From Pseudomonadota bacterium (lineage in GTDB: Bacteria > Pseudomonadota > Gammaproteobacteria > Burkholderiales > Burkholderiaceae_C), in NCBI GenBank assembly GCA_021819435.1, contig JAKARB010000018.1:31163-95162 (forward strand): a DNA stretch of 64,000 nucleotides, in the 5' to 3' direction. The translations under genes and the position numbers were made by a program. Within the stretch, counting starts at the first letter, position 1, and every line of letters starts with the position of its first letter. The notes beneath the pieces are model-generated. The model had not been told where the DNA came from. It was given only the letters and a program-made list of their open reading frames with translations, and searched no databases. Below, piece after piece: positions 1-10,146 of this stretch.

Positions 1-1456
1 CATTCCGCTGCCCGAGGGTTCCGAGGCCTCGCTCAAGGCGCACGTCGACGCGCTCAACCAGTTCCTGCTCAAGACCCACGCTGTCGGGCAGAACAACGTC
101 CTGATCATCGACGAGGCCCAGAACCTGTCGCCCGAGGTGCTGGAGCAGTTGCGCTTGCTGACCAACCTGGAGACCAACGAGCGCAAGCTGCTGCAGATCA
201 TCCTCATCGGCCAGCCAGAGTTGCGACAGATGCTGGCCCAGCCCGAGCTGGAGCAGTTGGCGCAACGGGTGATTGCGCGATACCACCTCGACGCGCTGTC
301 CGAAGAGGAGACCGCGCAGTACATCCAGCACCGGCTGGAGACCGCTGGGCTCAAACGCGGCAGCCTGTTCGAGCGCAAGGCGCTCAAGCGCATCCACGAG
401 CTGACCCGGGGCGTGCCCCGCCGCATCAACCTGCTGTGCGACCGGGCCCTGCTGGGCGCTTATGCCGAGGGCAAGTCGCGGGTGGACAAGGCCATCGTGG
501 AAAAGGCCGCCACGGAGGTTTTCGAGTCGCTGGCCGTGCCCGATGCTTCCGCGAAAGCCGCCGCGCGCAAGGACGACGCTGGCCGACGTGACCGAAACGA
601 CCGAAGTGAGCGGAGCGCTCAGACCGCCCTCTCTGCCTGGCCGAATTGGACCTGGGCCGTCTTCGGCACGGGCGTGACACTGAGTCTGGCGGGGGCCGGC
701 CTGAGCGCCTGGCTGCACTGGGCGGGACCGGGCAAGTCTTCAGCAGGAGCGGCCACGGTGGCGCAGGCGGCGTCGGCATCGGCGTCTCGGCCCACGGCCG
801 CCGCGCCCGCCGAGCCGCGCCCGCCGCTGGTGGATGCGGCCACACTCATGCAGAGCGCCGCGCCCACCGAGGCCGCGGCGTGGCAGGACCTGGCAGCCCT
901 GTGGCGGTTCGACCTGAAAACCGGCGGCGACCCCTGCAACCAGCTCTACCGCGCCCGCCTGATCTGCTTTCGCAACAGCGGCGGCCTGAGCCTGCTCACC
1001 CAGCTCGACCGCCCTGCCCTGCTGACCTTGCAGGATGGCGGAGGGGCCACGCGCCACACGGTGCTCACGCGCCTGGTGGGCGACGAAGCCTGGCTGCAAT
1101 CGGGCGACAAGCAGGTGCGCTTGCCCCTGGCCGTGCTCTCGGGCCTGTGGCGCGGTGATTTCGCCACCCTCTGGCTCGCGCCGGAGGGCTACCGCGCCAA
1201 GGTGCAACTGGGCCAGACCGGCCCGGTGGTCGACTGGCTGGCCGAACAGCTCGGCCGCATCGACAAGCAGCCGGCAGCGATCCCCGCTCGCTTCGACCGC
1301 GCCTTGCAGGCCCGGCTGCAAGGCTTTCAACTGGCACAGGGGCTCAAGCCCGATGGCGTTGCCGGTGCGACCACGTTCATGCAGATCAACCGGGCGGTGG
1401 GCATCGCCGAGCCTCGGCTGCAGCCCCTTGCCCGCCAGACCAAGGCCCCACGCTGA
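1..1456 (+). CDS. gspA: GspA/ExeA-family AAA ATPase, 5' truncated by window edge
   Basis: Open from the first codon in frame (position 2), so the start and Walker A lie outside the window; 484 residues are visible. A Walker B (VLIIDEAQ) is at visible residues 33-40, followed by the rest of an AAA domain. A single membrane span is near 216-238, and a C-terminal peptidoglycan-binding-like stretch is near 430-470 (FDRALQARLQGFQLAQGLKPDG). This is the ExeA/GspA layout: an inner-membrane ATPase that binds peptidoglycan and, with GspB, helps type II secretin assembly cross the wall. gspB follows after 15 bp, which supports the assignment. The call rests on motif order and on the partner gene. Confidence 0.88.
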   Translation, partial: IPLPEGSEASLKAHVDALNQFLLKTHAVGQNNVLIIDEAQNLSPEVLEQLRLLTNLETNERKLLQIILIGQPELRQMLAQPELEQLAQRVIARYHLDALSEEETAQYIQHRLETAGLKRGSLFERKALKRIHELTRGVPRRINLLCDRALLGAYAEGKSRVDKAIVEKAATEVFESLAVPDASAKAAARKDDAGRRDRNDRSERSAQTALSAWPNWTWAVFGTGVTLSLAGAGLSAWLHWAGPGKSSAGAATVAQAASASASRPTAAAPAEPRPPLVDAATLMQSAAPTEAAAWQDLAALWRFDLKTGGDPCNQLYRARLICFRNSGGLSLLTQLDRPALLTLQDGGGATRHTVLTRLVGDEAWLQSGDKQVRLPLAVLSGLWRGDFATLWLAPEGYRAKVQLGQTGPVVDWLAEQLGRIDKQPAAIPARFDRALQARLQGFQLAQGLKPDGVAGATTFMQINRAVGIAEPRLQPLARQTKAPR

Positions 1457-1471
1457 AGGATCGAGCCACCC

Positions 1472-2221
1472 ATGTCCTACATCCTCGAAGCGCTGAAGAA
1501 GGCCGACGCCGCCCGTGAGCGCGAGCGCGAAGCCGTGCCCGGGCTGCACAGCCGGCATGACCACGCCTTGCCCGATGACACCGATGAGCGCGCCGAAGCC
1601 GGCGCCCCGCCGCGCACCCCTTGGCTGGTGGGCGGTATCGCGGGAGGGGTGGTGATCGCGGCGGCGCTGTTCTGGCTGCTCGGCCGCTCGGGGCCGGATG
1701 CGCCGGTGGCGACTGAAACGCGTCCGATGCCGATGCATGGCCAAGTGGGTGATATCGGTGGAGCGGGCAACGCCGGCGAAGCGGCGCCATCGCCAGGCGC
1801 CACCGCGCCGATGCCCTTGCCGATGCAGGCGCCGCCCGTGACGTCCGTGACGCCTGCTCCGGGACCATCCGCCACCTCGCACGTGCCTTCTCCATCCGGC
1901 ACGGCGTCGCCTCCCGCCACCACGAACACCCGCGCCACACCCGCGGCGCAGGATCCGCTGCGTGTCGATCCGTCCTTGCGCGAGACCGGCCCCAAGGTCG
2001 TCCCGATGCAGGACCTGCCGGACAACATCCGCCGCGAGCTGCCGCAACTGACCGTGGGTGGCGCCATGCACTCCGATGTGGCCGCCAACCGCATGCTGGT
2101 GCTCAATGGCGGTGTGTTCCGCGAGGGTGACCAGCCGGCGCCTGGCGTCGTGCTCGAAGAGATCCGGCTGAAGTCAGCGGTGCTGCGCTACAAGGGCTAT
2201 CGCTACAGCATCACTTACTGA
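1472..2221 (+). CDS. gspB: GspB/ExeB-type secretion accessory protein
   Basis: 249 residues. The N terminus MSYILEALKKADAARERER is the hallmark cytoplasmic motif of GspB. It is followed by a membrane span at about 51-70, a long Pro/Ala/Thr-rich periplasmic linker (about 75-175), and a compact C-terminal domain (about 195-249) ending in LRYKGYRYSITY, typical of the GspB periplasmic domain. In known systems GspB forms a complex with GspA that inserts or positions the type II secretin. It lies directly behind gspA and ends 20 bp before a palindromic terminator, so the two probably form the end of one transcript. The core gsp genes are not in the window. Confidence 0.9.
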   Translation: MSYILEALKKADAAREREREAVPGLHSRHDHALPDDTDERAEAGAPPRTPWLVGGIAGGVVIAAALFWLLGRSGPDAPVATETRPMPMHGQVGDIGGAGNAGEAAPSPGATAPMPLPMQAPPVTSVTPAPGPSATSHVPSPSGTASPPATTNTRATPAAQDPLRVDPSLRETGPKVVPMQDLPDNIRRELPQLTVGGAMHSDVAANRMLVLNGGVFREGDQPAPGVVLEEIRLKSAVLRYKGYRYSITY

Positions 2222-2241
2222 ATCGGCCCGAGAAACAAAAA

Positions 2242-2257
2242 GCGCCCCGCGGGGCGC
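2242..2257. terminator. Bidirectional intrinsic terminator between gspB and cphA1
   Basis: A perfect 16-bp palindrome, gcgccccgcggggcgc, lies between two convergent genes (gspB ending 2221, cphA1 ending 2285). An A-run precedes it, which reads as a U-run on the minus strand, so it is a better terminator for cphA1 than for gspB. Confidence 0.75.
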
Positions 2258-2284
2258 CTTCATCGCGAACGTGAACCGCGCGAA

Positions 2285-4864
2285 TCAAGCCGCAGCCGGC
2301 GACTCCGCGCAACGGCTGGCCAGGTGCGCCAGCGCCTCCTCGACCTGGTCCACCAGCACAAGGCAAAGGTCACCCGGCTGCAAGCGCTCCAAGGCCGTGT
2401 CGATGGCCACGAACTCACCACGGATCTCTTCCACGTGCTGCACGCGCTGGGCCTTGCTCAGGCCCTCGCGCAGCAGGCGCAGCACCTCGCCGTCCTCGCG
2501 GCCACGCTGGCAGGCATCCTGGTAGAGGAAGAAATCGTCGAAGGCGTCGCCGAGGATGGCCGTCTGCTCGCGGATGTCCTCGTCGCGACGGTCGCCCGCC
2601 CCGCTGATCACCACCGAGCGGCGCTTGGCCGGGATGCCGTTGACCGCCCCCACCAGCGCGCGCATGGCATCGGGGTTGTGGCCGTAGTCGGCGATCACGG
2701 TGGCGCCCTTGTAGGTCATCACGTTGAAGCGGCCTGGTGCGTTGTCCGAGTCGTTGACGAAGCTGGCCAGGCCGTTGCGGATCACGTCCCAGTCCAGACC
2801 GGCGCTCCAGGCCGCGCCCACCGCCGCCATCACGTTCTCGACCTGGAAGCCGATGGTGCCGCCACGGGTCAGCGGGATGTCGCGCAGGGGCAGGAACTCG
2901 CGCCAGCTGCCTTCGGCCGCCACGATGGCCTCGCCGTCCACGCAGATGGTGCGCTTGCCTTGCGCGCGGTGCGCGGTCAGCACGGGGTTGTGCGGGTCCA
3001 TCGCGAAGAAGATGACGCCACCGGGGCACTTCGGAGCCATGGCGACGACGATCGGGTCGGCGGCGTTGAGCACCGCGTAACCATCGGGCGCCACGTTCAT
3101 GACGATGACGCGCTTGAGCACCGCCAGGTCTTCGACCGTGGTGATGTAGTTCAGGCCCAGGTGGTCGCCCGCGCCGATGTTGGTGACCACGGCCGTGCCG
3201 CAGCGGTCGAAACCCAGGCCTTCGCGCAAGATGCCGCCCCGGGCGGTTTCGAACACGGCGGCATCGACGTCCGGGTGCACCAGCACGTTGCGCGCGCTGC
3301 GTGGGCCCGAGCAGTCGCCGCTGTCGATCTGGCGGCCGTTGACGTAGACACCATCGGTGTTGGTCATGCCCACGCGCAGGCCGCTGGTGGCCAGCAGGTG
3401 GGTGACGAGGCGCGCGCTGGTGGTCTTGCCGTTGGTGCCCGTCACCGCGACGATGGGGATGCGCCCGTCGTCGCCCGGCTTGTACAGGTTGGCGATCACC
3501 GCCTCGCCGACGTTGCGCCCCTTGCCGTAGGAAGGCGATAGGTGCATGCGCAGGCCCGGCGCGGCGTTGACCTCGACGATGCCGCCGTTCTGGGTTTCGA
3601 GCGGGCGGTGCACGCTCTCGGCCAGCACGTCCACGCCGCAGATCTCCAGGCCGATGCATTGCGCCGCCGCGATGGCGCGCGCCGCGACCTCGGGGTGCAC
3701 GTCGTCGGTCACGTCGGTGGCAGTGCCGCCGGTGGAGAGGTTGGCGTTGTTGCGCAGGATGACCCGGCGGCCCTTCTCGGGCACGTCATCGGCCGTGAGG
3801 CCCTGCACCTGCAGGCGCGCGATGGCGATCTCGTCGATGCGGATCTTGGTGAGCGATGTGGCGTGGCCCTGGCCGCGCCGGGGGTCTTCGTTGACCTTGT
3901 CGACCAACTGGCGCACGGTGTGCACGCCGTCGCCGATCACATGCGGCGGGTCGCGGCGGGCGGCTGCCACCAGGCGGTCACCCACCACCAGCAGGCGGAA
4001 GTCGTTGCCGGGCAGGTAGCGCTCGACCATCACCTCGCCGTACTCAGCGGCCACCTTGTAGGCGATGGCCAGGTGATCGTGGCTGACGATGTTGACCGTC
4101 ACGCCCTTGCCCTGGTTGCCGTCGCGCGGCTTGACCACCACGGGCCAGCCGATCTCCTCGACCACCTTGGCGGCGTCTTCGAGGTCGGTCACCGGACGGC
4201 CGACGGGCACCGGCACACCGGCGGCGGCCAGCAGGCGCTTGGTCAGGTCCTTGTCTTGTGCGATGGATTCGGCGACGGCGGAGGTGTTGTCCACCTCGGC
4301 GGCCCAGATGCGGCGCTGCTTGCTGCCCCAACCGAATTGCACGAGCGAGCCTTGCGTCAAGCGGCGATAGGGGATGCCGCGCACGATGGCCGCATCAACG
4401 ATGGAGCCGGTGCTGGGGCCCAGTCGCACGTCTTCATCGAGCTCGCGCAGCTCGGCCAGGGCGGCCTCGATGTCGAAGGCTTCGCCCTTGAGCGCGGCTT
4501 CGACGAGGGCGATGGCGTGGTCGAAAGCTTTCTTGCCAACCGACTCCTCACTGTACTCGACCACGACCTGGTAGGTGCCGGCCTCGACCGTCTCGGCGGT
4601 GCGGCTGAAAGTGACGGGGCAGCCAGCCTGGGCCTGCAGGGCCAGGGCCACGGTTTCGAGCACATGGGCCAGGCTGATCTGGCCGGGGCGGCCGTCCGGA
4701 CGCAGCGCGCCCATGCTGGGGAAAAGCTTGCGCACGCGGGCCTCGAAGCCATCGAGGGCCTCGATCTGCCGCTCCTGGGGCTCGCAGCTCACAACCGCCT
4801 CGATGGCGGTGTGACGACTCCAGAGGTTCGGGCCACGCAGGGCGCGGATGCGGGAAACGTCCAT
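2285..4864 (-). CDS. cphA1: Cyanophycin synthetase, CphA1 type
   Basis: 859 residues, near the usual 870-900 for CphA1. It makes cyanophycin (multi-L-arginyl-poly-L-aspartate), a nitrogen storage polymer, by adding Asp and then Arg with ATP. Three parts can be seen: an N-terminal domain starting MDVSRIRALRGPNLWSRHT; an ATP-grasp domain with VVKPRDGNQGKGV near 245-257; and a Mur-ligase-like domain with an intact P-loop TGTNGKTT near 474-482, followed by ETARGGILREGLGF. Both ATP sites look intact, so it should be the full polymerase. It lies 31 bp downstream of a second, degenerate paralogue on the same strand, so the two are probably co-transcribed. Confidence 0.95.
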   Translation of the reverse strand: MDVSRIRALRGPNLWSRHTAIEAVVSCEPQERQIEALDGFEARVRKLFPSMGALRPDGRPGQISLAHVLETVALALQAQAGCPVTFSRTAETVEAGTYQVVVEYSEESVGKKAFDHAIALVEAALKGEAFDIEAALAELRELDEDVRLGPSTGSIVDAAIVRGIPYRRLTQGSLVQFGWGSKQRRIWAAEVDNTSAVAESIAQDKDLTKRLLAAAGVPVPVGRPVTDLEDAAKVVEEIGWPVVVKPRDGNQGKGVTVNIVSHDHLAIAYKVAAEYGEVMVERYLPGNDFRLLVVGDRLVAAARRDPPHVIGDGVHTVRQLVDKVNEDPRRGQGHATSLTKIRIDEIAIARLQVQGLTADDVPEKGRRVILRNNANLSTGGTATDVTDDVHPEVAARAIAAAQCIGLEICGVDVLAESVHRPLETQNGGIVEVNAAPGLRMHLSPSYGKGRNVGEAVIANLYKPGDDGRIPIVAVTGTNGKTTSARLVTHLLATSGLRVGMTNTDGVYVNGRQIDSGDCSGPRSARNVLVHPDVDAAVFETARGGILREGLGFDRCGTAVVTNIGAGDHLGLNYITTVEDLAVLKRVIVMNVAPDGYAVLNAADPIVVAMAPKCPGGVIFFAMDPHNPVLTAHRAQGKRTICVDGEAIVAAEGSWREFLPLRDIPLTRGGTIGFQVENVMAAVGAAWSAGLDWDVIRNGLASFVNDSDNAPGRFNVMTYKGATVIADYGHNPDAMRALVGAVNGIPAKRRSVVISGAGDRRDEDIREQTAILGDAFDDFFLYQDACQRGREDGEVLRLLREGLSKAQRVQHVEEIRGEFVAIDTALERLQPGDLCLVLVDQVEEALAHLASRCAESPAAA

Positions 4865-4895
4865 GTCGGTCTCTCGGGGCGGGGCTTGTTCGCGT

Positions 4896-7109
4896 TTACT
4901 TCTTGGGCGAGGGGTCGAAGGTTTCCAGGCCGGCGGCGATCAGCTCGGGCGAGATGCCCAGCGACCACGCCACGGCGGCGGCGGCGAGCAGGGCCCGCAC
5001 GCTGCTGCCAGCCACGGGCTGCTCGCCCATGCCTGCCGTGATGCGGCGCGCGGCGGCGCTGTCGAGGTCGGCGCAGCGGATCGCGGTGTGGCCGTTGTGG
5101 CTCAGCAGCACGTGGTGGCCTTGCACCGACACGGTCCTGCCGCCCTTGGCGCGGTGGGCTGCCAGCGCGGGGTTGTCGTGGTCGGTGTCGTAGAGGATGA
5201 CATCGCCATCGCACAGCTCGGCCATTTCGAGCAGGCGGGCGTCGGCGGCATTGAGCACGGCCACGCCATCGGGCAGGACCACGTCCACCTGCGTGCGCAG
5301 CACCTTGAACATCTGCTGCGGCTCTTGGATGTCGTGGCGAGCCAGCGCCGATGCCACGGGCGCTTCGGCGCCACGCAGGTCGGTCACCACGCCGACGGCG
5401 CAGCGGTCGTAGGCCAGGCCGTCTTCGAGGATGGTCTCGGCGCCGTTTTCCAGCACGATGGCGTTGACCTCTCGGTTCATCAACAAGCGCTGGCCGGAAG
5501 CGAAGTTGGCACGGTTGCCGGCCTCGACCTGGCGGCTGCCCAGGAACAGGCCGTCTCGGCAGGCCAGGCCGACATGGCGGCCGCTCAGGTGCAGCAACCA
5601 GGCCACCAGGCGGGCGATGGCGGTGGTGCCCAGCGAGCCCGCCACGCCGATGATGGGCACGCGGCCCGTTTCGTCTTCGTGGAAAAGGTGGTCGGCGATG
5701 GCCTTGCCCACGGGGCGCGGCAGCCCTTCGGCCGGCTTGAGGTGCATCAGCAGGCCCGGGCCGGCGTTGACCTCGACGATGGCGCCGCGCTGAGGGGCCA
5801 TCGGCTTGGAGACATCGGTGATCACCAGGTCGATGCCGGCGATGTCCAGGCCGACCACGCGGGCAGCCAGCGAAGCGGCGTGGGCCACATCGGGGTGGAC
5901 CTCGTCGGTGCAATCGATGGCGACGTTGCCGTTGCGTTGCACCAGCACGCGCTGGCCGTCGGCGGGCACAGAGTCACCGCTCAGGCCCTGGCGCTCCAGC
6001 AACAGGCGCATGGCCGGCTCGCGATCGAGGATGATGGTTTCGAGCGGGAATTCTTCGGCCTCGCCACGGCGGGGGTCGCTGTTGAGCTGTTCGTCGATCA
6101 ACTTGACGACGCTGTCGCGACCATTGCCGACGATCCAGAGGCTTTCGCCACGCGCCGCCGCCACCACCTTGCCGCCCACCACCAGCAGGCGATGCTCGTC
6201 GCCGGGGATGAAGCGCTCGACGATGACGTCGCTGCCCTCGGCCTCGGCGACCTTGAAGGCGGCTTCGACGTCGGCGCGCGTGCTGAGCTCCAGCGACACG
6301 CCACGGCCATGGTTGCCGTCCAGCGGCTTGACCACCACCGGCAGGCCCAGGTCTTCGGCGGCTTCCCACGCGGCTTCGGGGCTGTCGACCACCTCGCCTT
6401 CGGGCACGGGCACGCCGCACGATTTGAGCAAGGTCTTGGTCAGGTCCTTGTTGCCGGCGATGCCTTCGGCGATGGCGCTGGTCTTGTCGGTCTCGGCCGT
6501 CCAGATGCGGCGCTGCGCGGCGCCGTAGCCCAGCTGGACCAGGTTGCCGTCGTTCAGGCGGATGTGCGGGATGCCGCGGTCGGTGGCCGCGCCGACGATG
6601 GCGGCCGTGGACGGGCCGAGGTAGCAGTCGTCGATCTGGGTGCGGATGGCCTCGACGGCGGTGGGCACGTCGAAGGCTTCGTCGTTGATGGCGGCCATCA
6701 GCAGGCGGTGGCCCTGCTCCAGCGCCGCGCGGGCGACCTGCTCGTCGCGGGCGCGGAAAACCATGCGGTAGACGCCGGGCCGCGAGGTGCTGCGCGTCTG
6801 GCCGAAACCGGTGGGCATGCCCGAGAGGTTGAGCAGCTCGATGACGATGTGCTCCAGCACGTGGCCGGCCCAGGTGCCTTCTTCCAGGCGCTGGATGAAG
6901 CCGCCCCGCTCGCCCACGCCGCAGTGGTGCTCAATCAGCGCCGGCAGCCAGGTGGTGAGCCGCTGGTTGAAGCCGGGCAGCAGGTTGGAGGGGTGATCCT
7001 CCAGTTCGCCCAGGTCGAGCCAGACCTCCATGACGGGGCGGTAGGTCCAGATGTTGGGGCCACGCAGGTAGTTGATGCGCAGCAGTTTCAGGTCGTTCTT
7101 TTTGCTCAT
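4896..7109 (-). CDS. cphA2: Cyanophycin synthetase paralogue, CphA2/CphA' type
   Basis: 737 residues; the start MSKKNDLKLLRINYLRGPN matches the family N terminus, and any upstream extension is not needed. The ATP-grasp motif is kept (VVKPLDGNHGRGV near 258-270). The Mur-ligase P-loop is replaced by GVAGSLGTTA near 485-495, which lacks the catalytic Lys, and the C-terminal lobe is shortened by over 100 residues relative to the neighbour. CphA2-type enzymes are known to have one working ATP site and to use beta-Asp-Arg dipeptides; I infer that role here. The gene is the first of a cphA2-cphA1 pair and is divergent from the ABC transporter at 7254, with 144 bp between them for both promoters. 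Confidence 0.88.
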   Translation of the reverse strand: MSKKNDLKLLRINYLRGPNIWTYRPVMEVWLDLGELEDHPSNLLPGFNQRLTTWLPALIEHHCGVGERGGFIQRLEEGTWAGHVLEHIVIELLNLSGMPTGFGQTRSTSRPGVYRMVFRARDEQVARAALEQGHRLLMAAINDEAFDVPTAVEAIRTQIDDCYLGPSTAAIVGAATDRGIPHIRLNDGNLVQLGYGAAQRRIWTAETDKTSAIAEGIAGNKDLTKTLLKSCGVPVPEGEVVDSPEAAWEAAEDLGLPVVVKPLDGNHGRGVSLELSTRADVEAAFKVAEAEGSDVIVERFIPGDEHRLLVVGGKVVAAARGESLWIVGNGRDSVVKLIDEQLNSDPRRGEAEEFPLETIILDREPAMRLLLERQGLSGDSVPADGQRVLVQRNGNVAIDCTDEVHPDVAHAASLAARVVGLDIAGIDLVITDVSKPMAPQRGAIVEVNAGPGLLMHLKPAEGLPRPVGKAIADHLFHEDETGRVPIIGVAGSLGTTAIARLVAWLLHLSGRHVGLACRDGLFLGSRQVEAGNRANFASGQRLLMNREVNAIVLENGAETILEDGLAYDRCAVGVVTDLRGAEAPVASALARHDIQEPQQMFKVLRTQVDVVLPDGVAVLNAADARLLEMAELCDGDVILYDTDHDNPALAAHRAKGGRTVSVQGHHVLLSHNGHTAIRCADLDSAAARRITAGMGEQPVAGSSVRALLAAAAVAWSLGISPELIAAGLETFDPSPKK

Positions 7110-7253
7110 TTCACCAGCCGGTGTTGCGTCCTGCTCTTGCTCGACAGTGCCAGTCACCATGGACCAAACCCCACATTGTGCGCCGGGCTTGGGCGAGAAT
7201 GTGCGCTTGCGCGCTGGGAGATCTTCATTTTTCCCTCGCGAACCGACATCGCC

Positions 7254-9512
7254 ATGCACCAACACCATGCATCCGGGGCCGCCGGGCACCCGGCTGAACC
7301 AGAACACGCCAGCGCCGATTTGCCGCTGGCTGCCGATGAAAACGTCCTGAACCGCCTGGAGGTTGACCTCGACGGCGAATTGCGCTTCAGCACAAGCCCC
7401 CTGGTGCTGACCGACCGCCGCCTGTTGACGCGGGCTGCTGCCGGCGCAGGCTGGCAAAGCTGGGCCATCCAGCCAGGGCTGCAACTGCGCCACCACGACC
7501 ACGCGGGCGTCGGCACCCTGTCATTGCACGATGTGAACGGGCAACTGGCCCAATGGCGCTTCACCCTCGCCCTGCACGCCCCGGTGCTGCGCTTGGTGGA
7601 GCAGTTCGAACGCCGCCAGCAGGCCCTGCAAACCGGCCTGGCAGAGGAAGAAGACGACAGCGCTCGCTGCCCCACCTGCAAGGCCCAGATGCCGCCCGAC
7701 GCGGAAGAGTGCCCGGTCTGCCACCGTGAGAACCAGGCGCCGCCTTCGACCTGGGTGCTGCTGCGCCTGTGGCGCTTTGCCCGCCCCTACCAGGGCAAGC
7801 TGCTGGCGGGTTTCCTGCTCACGCTGGCCTCCACCGCCGCCACCTTGGTGCCGCCCTACCTGACCATGCCGCTGATGGACCAGGTGCTGATCCCCTTCCA
7901 GAACGGCCAGGCCATCGACACCGAGAAGGTCTACCTGTTGCTGGGCGGCCTGCTCGGCTCGGCGCTGCTGGCCTGGGCGCTGGGCTGGGCGCGCACCTAC
8001 CTGCTGGCGCTGGTCTCCGAGCGCATCGGCGCCGACCTGCGCACCACCACCTTCGAGCACCTGATGCGCCTGTCGCTGGACTACTTCGGCTCCAAGCGCA
8101 CCGGCGACCTGATGAACCGCGTCGGCTCCGAGACCGACCGCATCAACGTCTTCCTGTCGCTGCATGCGCTCGACTTCGCCACCGACGTGTTGATGATCGC
8201 CATGACGGCCGTCATCCTCGTGTCCATCAACCCGTGGCTGGCGCTGGTCACCCTGGTGCCCCTGCCCTTCATCGCCTGGCTGATCCACCTGGTGCGCGAC
8301 CGCCTGCGCACCGGCTTCGAGAAGATCGACCGCGTCTGGGGCGAGGTCACCAACGTGCTGGCCGACACCATCCCCGGCATCCGCGTGGTCAAGGCCTTCG
8401 CCCAGGAAAAGCGCGAGGCCGACCGCTTTCGCGCCGCCAACCAGTACAACCTCGAGGTCAACGACAAGCTCAACAAGACCTGGTCGCTGTTCACGCCGAC
8501 GGTGTCGCTGCTGACCGAGATCGGCCTGCTGGTGGTCTGGGCGTTCGGCATCTGGCTGGTCTCGCACCACGACATCACCGTGGGTGTGCTGACGGCCTTC
8601 ATCGCCTACATCGGGCGCTTCTACGGCCGGCTCGACTCGATGAGCCGCATCGTCTCGGTCACGCAGAAGGCGGCGGCCGGCGCGAAGCGCATCTTCGACA
8701 TCCTCGACCACGTCTCCAACGTGCCGGACCCGGTCAACCCTGTGCCGATGAAGTCGCTCGAAGGCCGCATCGAGATGGACGGCATCGGCTTCCGCTATGG
8801 CAGCCGTTCGGTGATCCGGGGCCTGAGCCTGGACATCCGGCCCGGCGAGATGATCGGCCTGGTGGGTCATTCGGGCTCGGGCAAATCGACGCTGGTCAAC
8901 CTGATCTGCCGCTTCTACGACGTGACCGACGGCGCCATCCGCGTCGATGGGGTCGACATCCGCCGCATCGCAGTGGCTGACTTCCGCCGCCACATCGGCT
9001 TGGTGCTGCAAGAGCCCTTCCTGTTCTTCGGCACCATCGCGGAGAACATCGCCTACGGCAAGCCCGAGGCCACGCGCGAAGAAATCATCGCCGCCGCCCG
9101 CGCCGCCCACGCACATGACTTCATCCTGCGCCTGCCGCATGGCTATGACTCGCTGGTGGGCGAGCGCGGCCAGGGTCTGTCGGGCGGCGAGCGCCAGCGC
9201 ATCAGCATCGCGCGGGCGCTGCTCATCAACCCGCGCATCCTGATCATGGACGAGGCCACCTCGGCGGTGGACACCGAAACCGAGAAGGAGATCCAGAAGG
9301 CGCTGGACAACCTCGTGCAGGGCCGCACCACCATCGCCATCGCCCACCGGCTTTCGACGCTGCGCAAGGCCGACCGGCTGGTGGTGATGGACAAGGGCCA
9401 GGTCGTCGAGGTCGGCCCGCACGACGAGCTGATGGAACGCCGCGGCGCCTACTGGCGCCTGTACGAAGCCCAGGCCCGCAAGGCCGAGCAGGACGCGCTG
9501 CTCGAAAGCTGA
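7254..9512 (+). CDS. Cyanophycin-associated ABC exporter with N-terminal zinc-ribbon region
   Basis: 752 residues. The first 165 form an unusual soluble region carrying a zinc-ribbon-like CPTC...CPVC pair (Cys 139, 142, 153, 156). A six-helix type I exporter membrane domain follows (about 175-480), then a nucleotide-binding domain with Walker [10 protein letters not shown] at 538-546 (Lys544), signature LSGGERQR near 642 and Walker [13 protein letters not shown] near 660. ABC exporters of this form recur beside cphA genes in betaproteobacteria together with DUF1854, which follows here after 15 bp. The substrate is unknown. The start at 7254 is chosen because the open frame upstream is antisense to cphA2 and has no recognisable domain. 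Confidence 0.88.
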   Translation: MHQHHASGAAGHPAEPEHASADLPLAADENVLNRLEVDLDGELRFSTSPLVLTDRRLLTRAAAGAGWQSWAIQPGLQLRHHDHAGVGTLSLHDVNGQLAQWRFTLALHAPVLRLVEQFERRQQALQTGLAEEEDDSARCPTCKAQMPPDAEECPVCHRENQAPPSTWVLLRLWRFARPYQGKLLAGFLLTLASTAATLVPPYLTMPLMDQVLIPFQNGQAIDTEKVYLLLGGLLGSALLAWALGWARTYLLALVSERIGADLRTTTFEHLMRLSLDYFGSKRTGDLMNRVGSETDRINVFLSLHALDFATDVLMIAMTAVILVSINPWLALVTLVPLPFIAWLIHLVRDRLRTGFEKIDRVWGEVTNVLADTIPGIRVVKAFAQEKREADRFRAANQYNLEVNDKLNKTWSLFTPTVSLLTEIGLLVVWAFGIWLVSHHDITVGVLTAFIAYIGRFYGRLDSMSRIVSVTQKAAAGAKRIFDILDHVSNVPDPVNPVPMKSLEGRIEMDGIGFRYGSRSVIRGLSLDIRPGEMIGLVGHSGSGKSTLVNLICRFYDVTDGAIRVDGVDIRRIAVADFRRHIGLVLQEPFLFFGTIAENIAYGKPEATREEIIAAARAAHAHDFILRLPHGYDSLVGERGQGLSGGERQRISIARALLINPRILIMDEATSAVDTETEKEIQKALDNLVQGRTTIAIAHRLSTLRKADRLVVMDKGQVVEVGPHDELMERRGAYWRLYEAQARKAEQDALLES

Positions 9513-9527
9513 GCCGCGAAAGACGCC

Positions 9528-9998
9528 ATGACCACACATGACTTCACCCTGGCCCGCGACAGCCACGGCCGACTGAACCTGACCCTCGCCGATGGCACCG
9601 TGCACGAGGGCATCGTGCCCGTGCGTGCCTTCCCCATCAGCGCGCCTGATGGCGGCTTGTCACTGGTCAGCGCCGATGGTCACGAGCTGCGCTGGATCGA
9701 CCGGCTGGCCGACCTGCCCGCCTCCGCCCGCGATTTGATCAACGCCGAACTCACCGTGCGCGAGTTCACCCCGATGATCAGCCGCATCGTCGAGGTCTCG
9801 ACCTTCTCCACCCCCAGCACCTGGACGGTGGAGACGGACCGAGGCCGCACCGAGTTGGTCTTGAAAAGCGAAGACGACATCCGTCGGCTGGGCAACGGCC
9901 GCCTGCTCATCTCGACGGCGCAGGGCATGCAGTTTGGTGTCGCGCAGGCATCCGACCTCGATCGGCATTCGCGCAAACTGCTGGAACGCTTTCTCTGA
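9528..9998 (+). CDS. DUF1854 protein linked to cyanophycin genes
   Basis: 156 residues, no signal peptide or membrane span. It starts MTTHDFTLARDSHGRLNLTL and contains EFTPMISRIVEVSTFSTPSTW, matching the DUF1854 pattern. The family has no known reaction. It sits 15 bp after the ABC exporter and almost certainly shares its transcript. The N-terminal region of the exporter also contains a short [14 protein letters not shown] segment reminiscent of the start of DUF1854, so the two may be related or interact; that is inference. Confidence 0.8.
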   Translation: MTTHDFTLARDSHGRLNLTLADGTVHEGIVPVRAFPISAPDGGLSLVSADGHELRWIDRLADLPASARDLINAELTVREFTPMISRIVEVSTFSTPSTWTVETDRGRTELVLKSEDDIRRLGNGRLLISTAQGMQFGVAQASDLDRHSRKLLERFL

Positions 9999-10146
9999 AC
10001 TTCAGGCCATCGATGCCGAGGACGACGGCGCGGCAGACCACGACTTCGCCGCTGGGCACCACCGAGTCGCCTTGATGTGGAGCAAGGCCATCCTTGGCCA
10101 GACGCCGAGAATGGATCGCAGTCCCCCTCTGATAAAGGAGCCTGCC

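Noticed and set aside
740..2071. Minus-strand open frame across gspA and gspB
   Set aside because: Arg/Gly-rich shadow of the two plus-strand genes, with no motif.
4848..7253. A very long plus-strand open frame that runs through cphA2 into the ABC exporter
   Set aside because: It is antisense to a clear cyanophycin synthetase gene, has no recognisable domains before 7254, and is explained by G+C-rich codons. The exporter start is placed at 7254.
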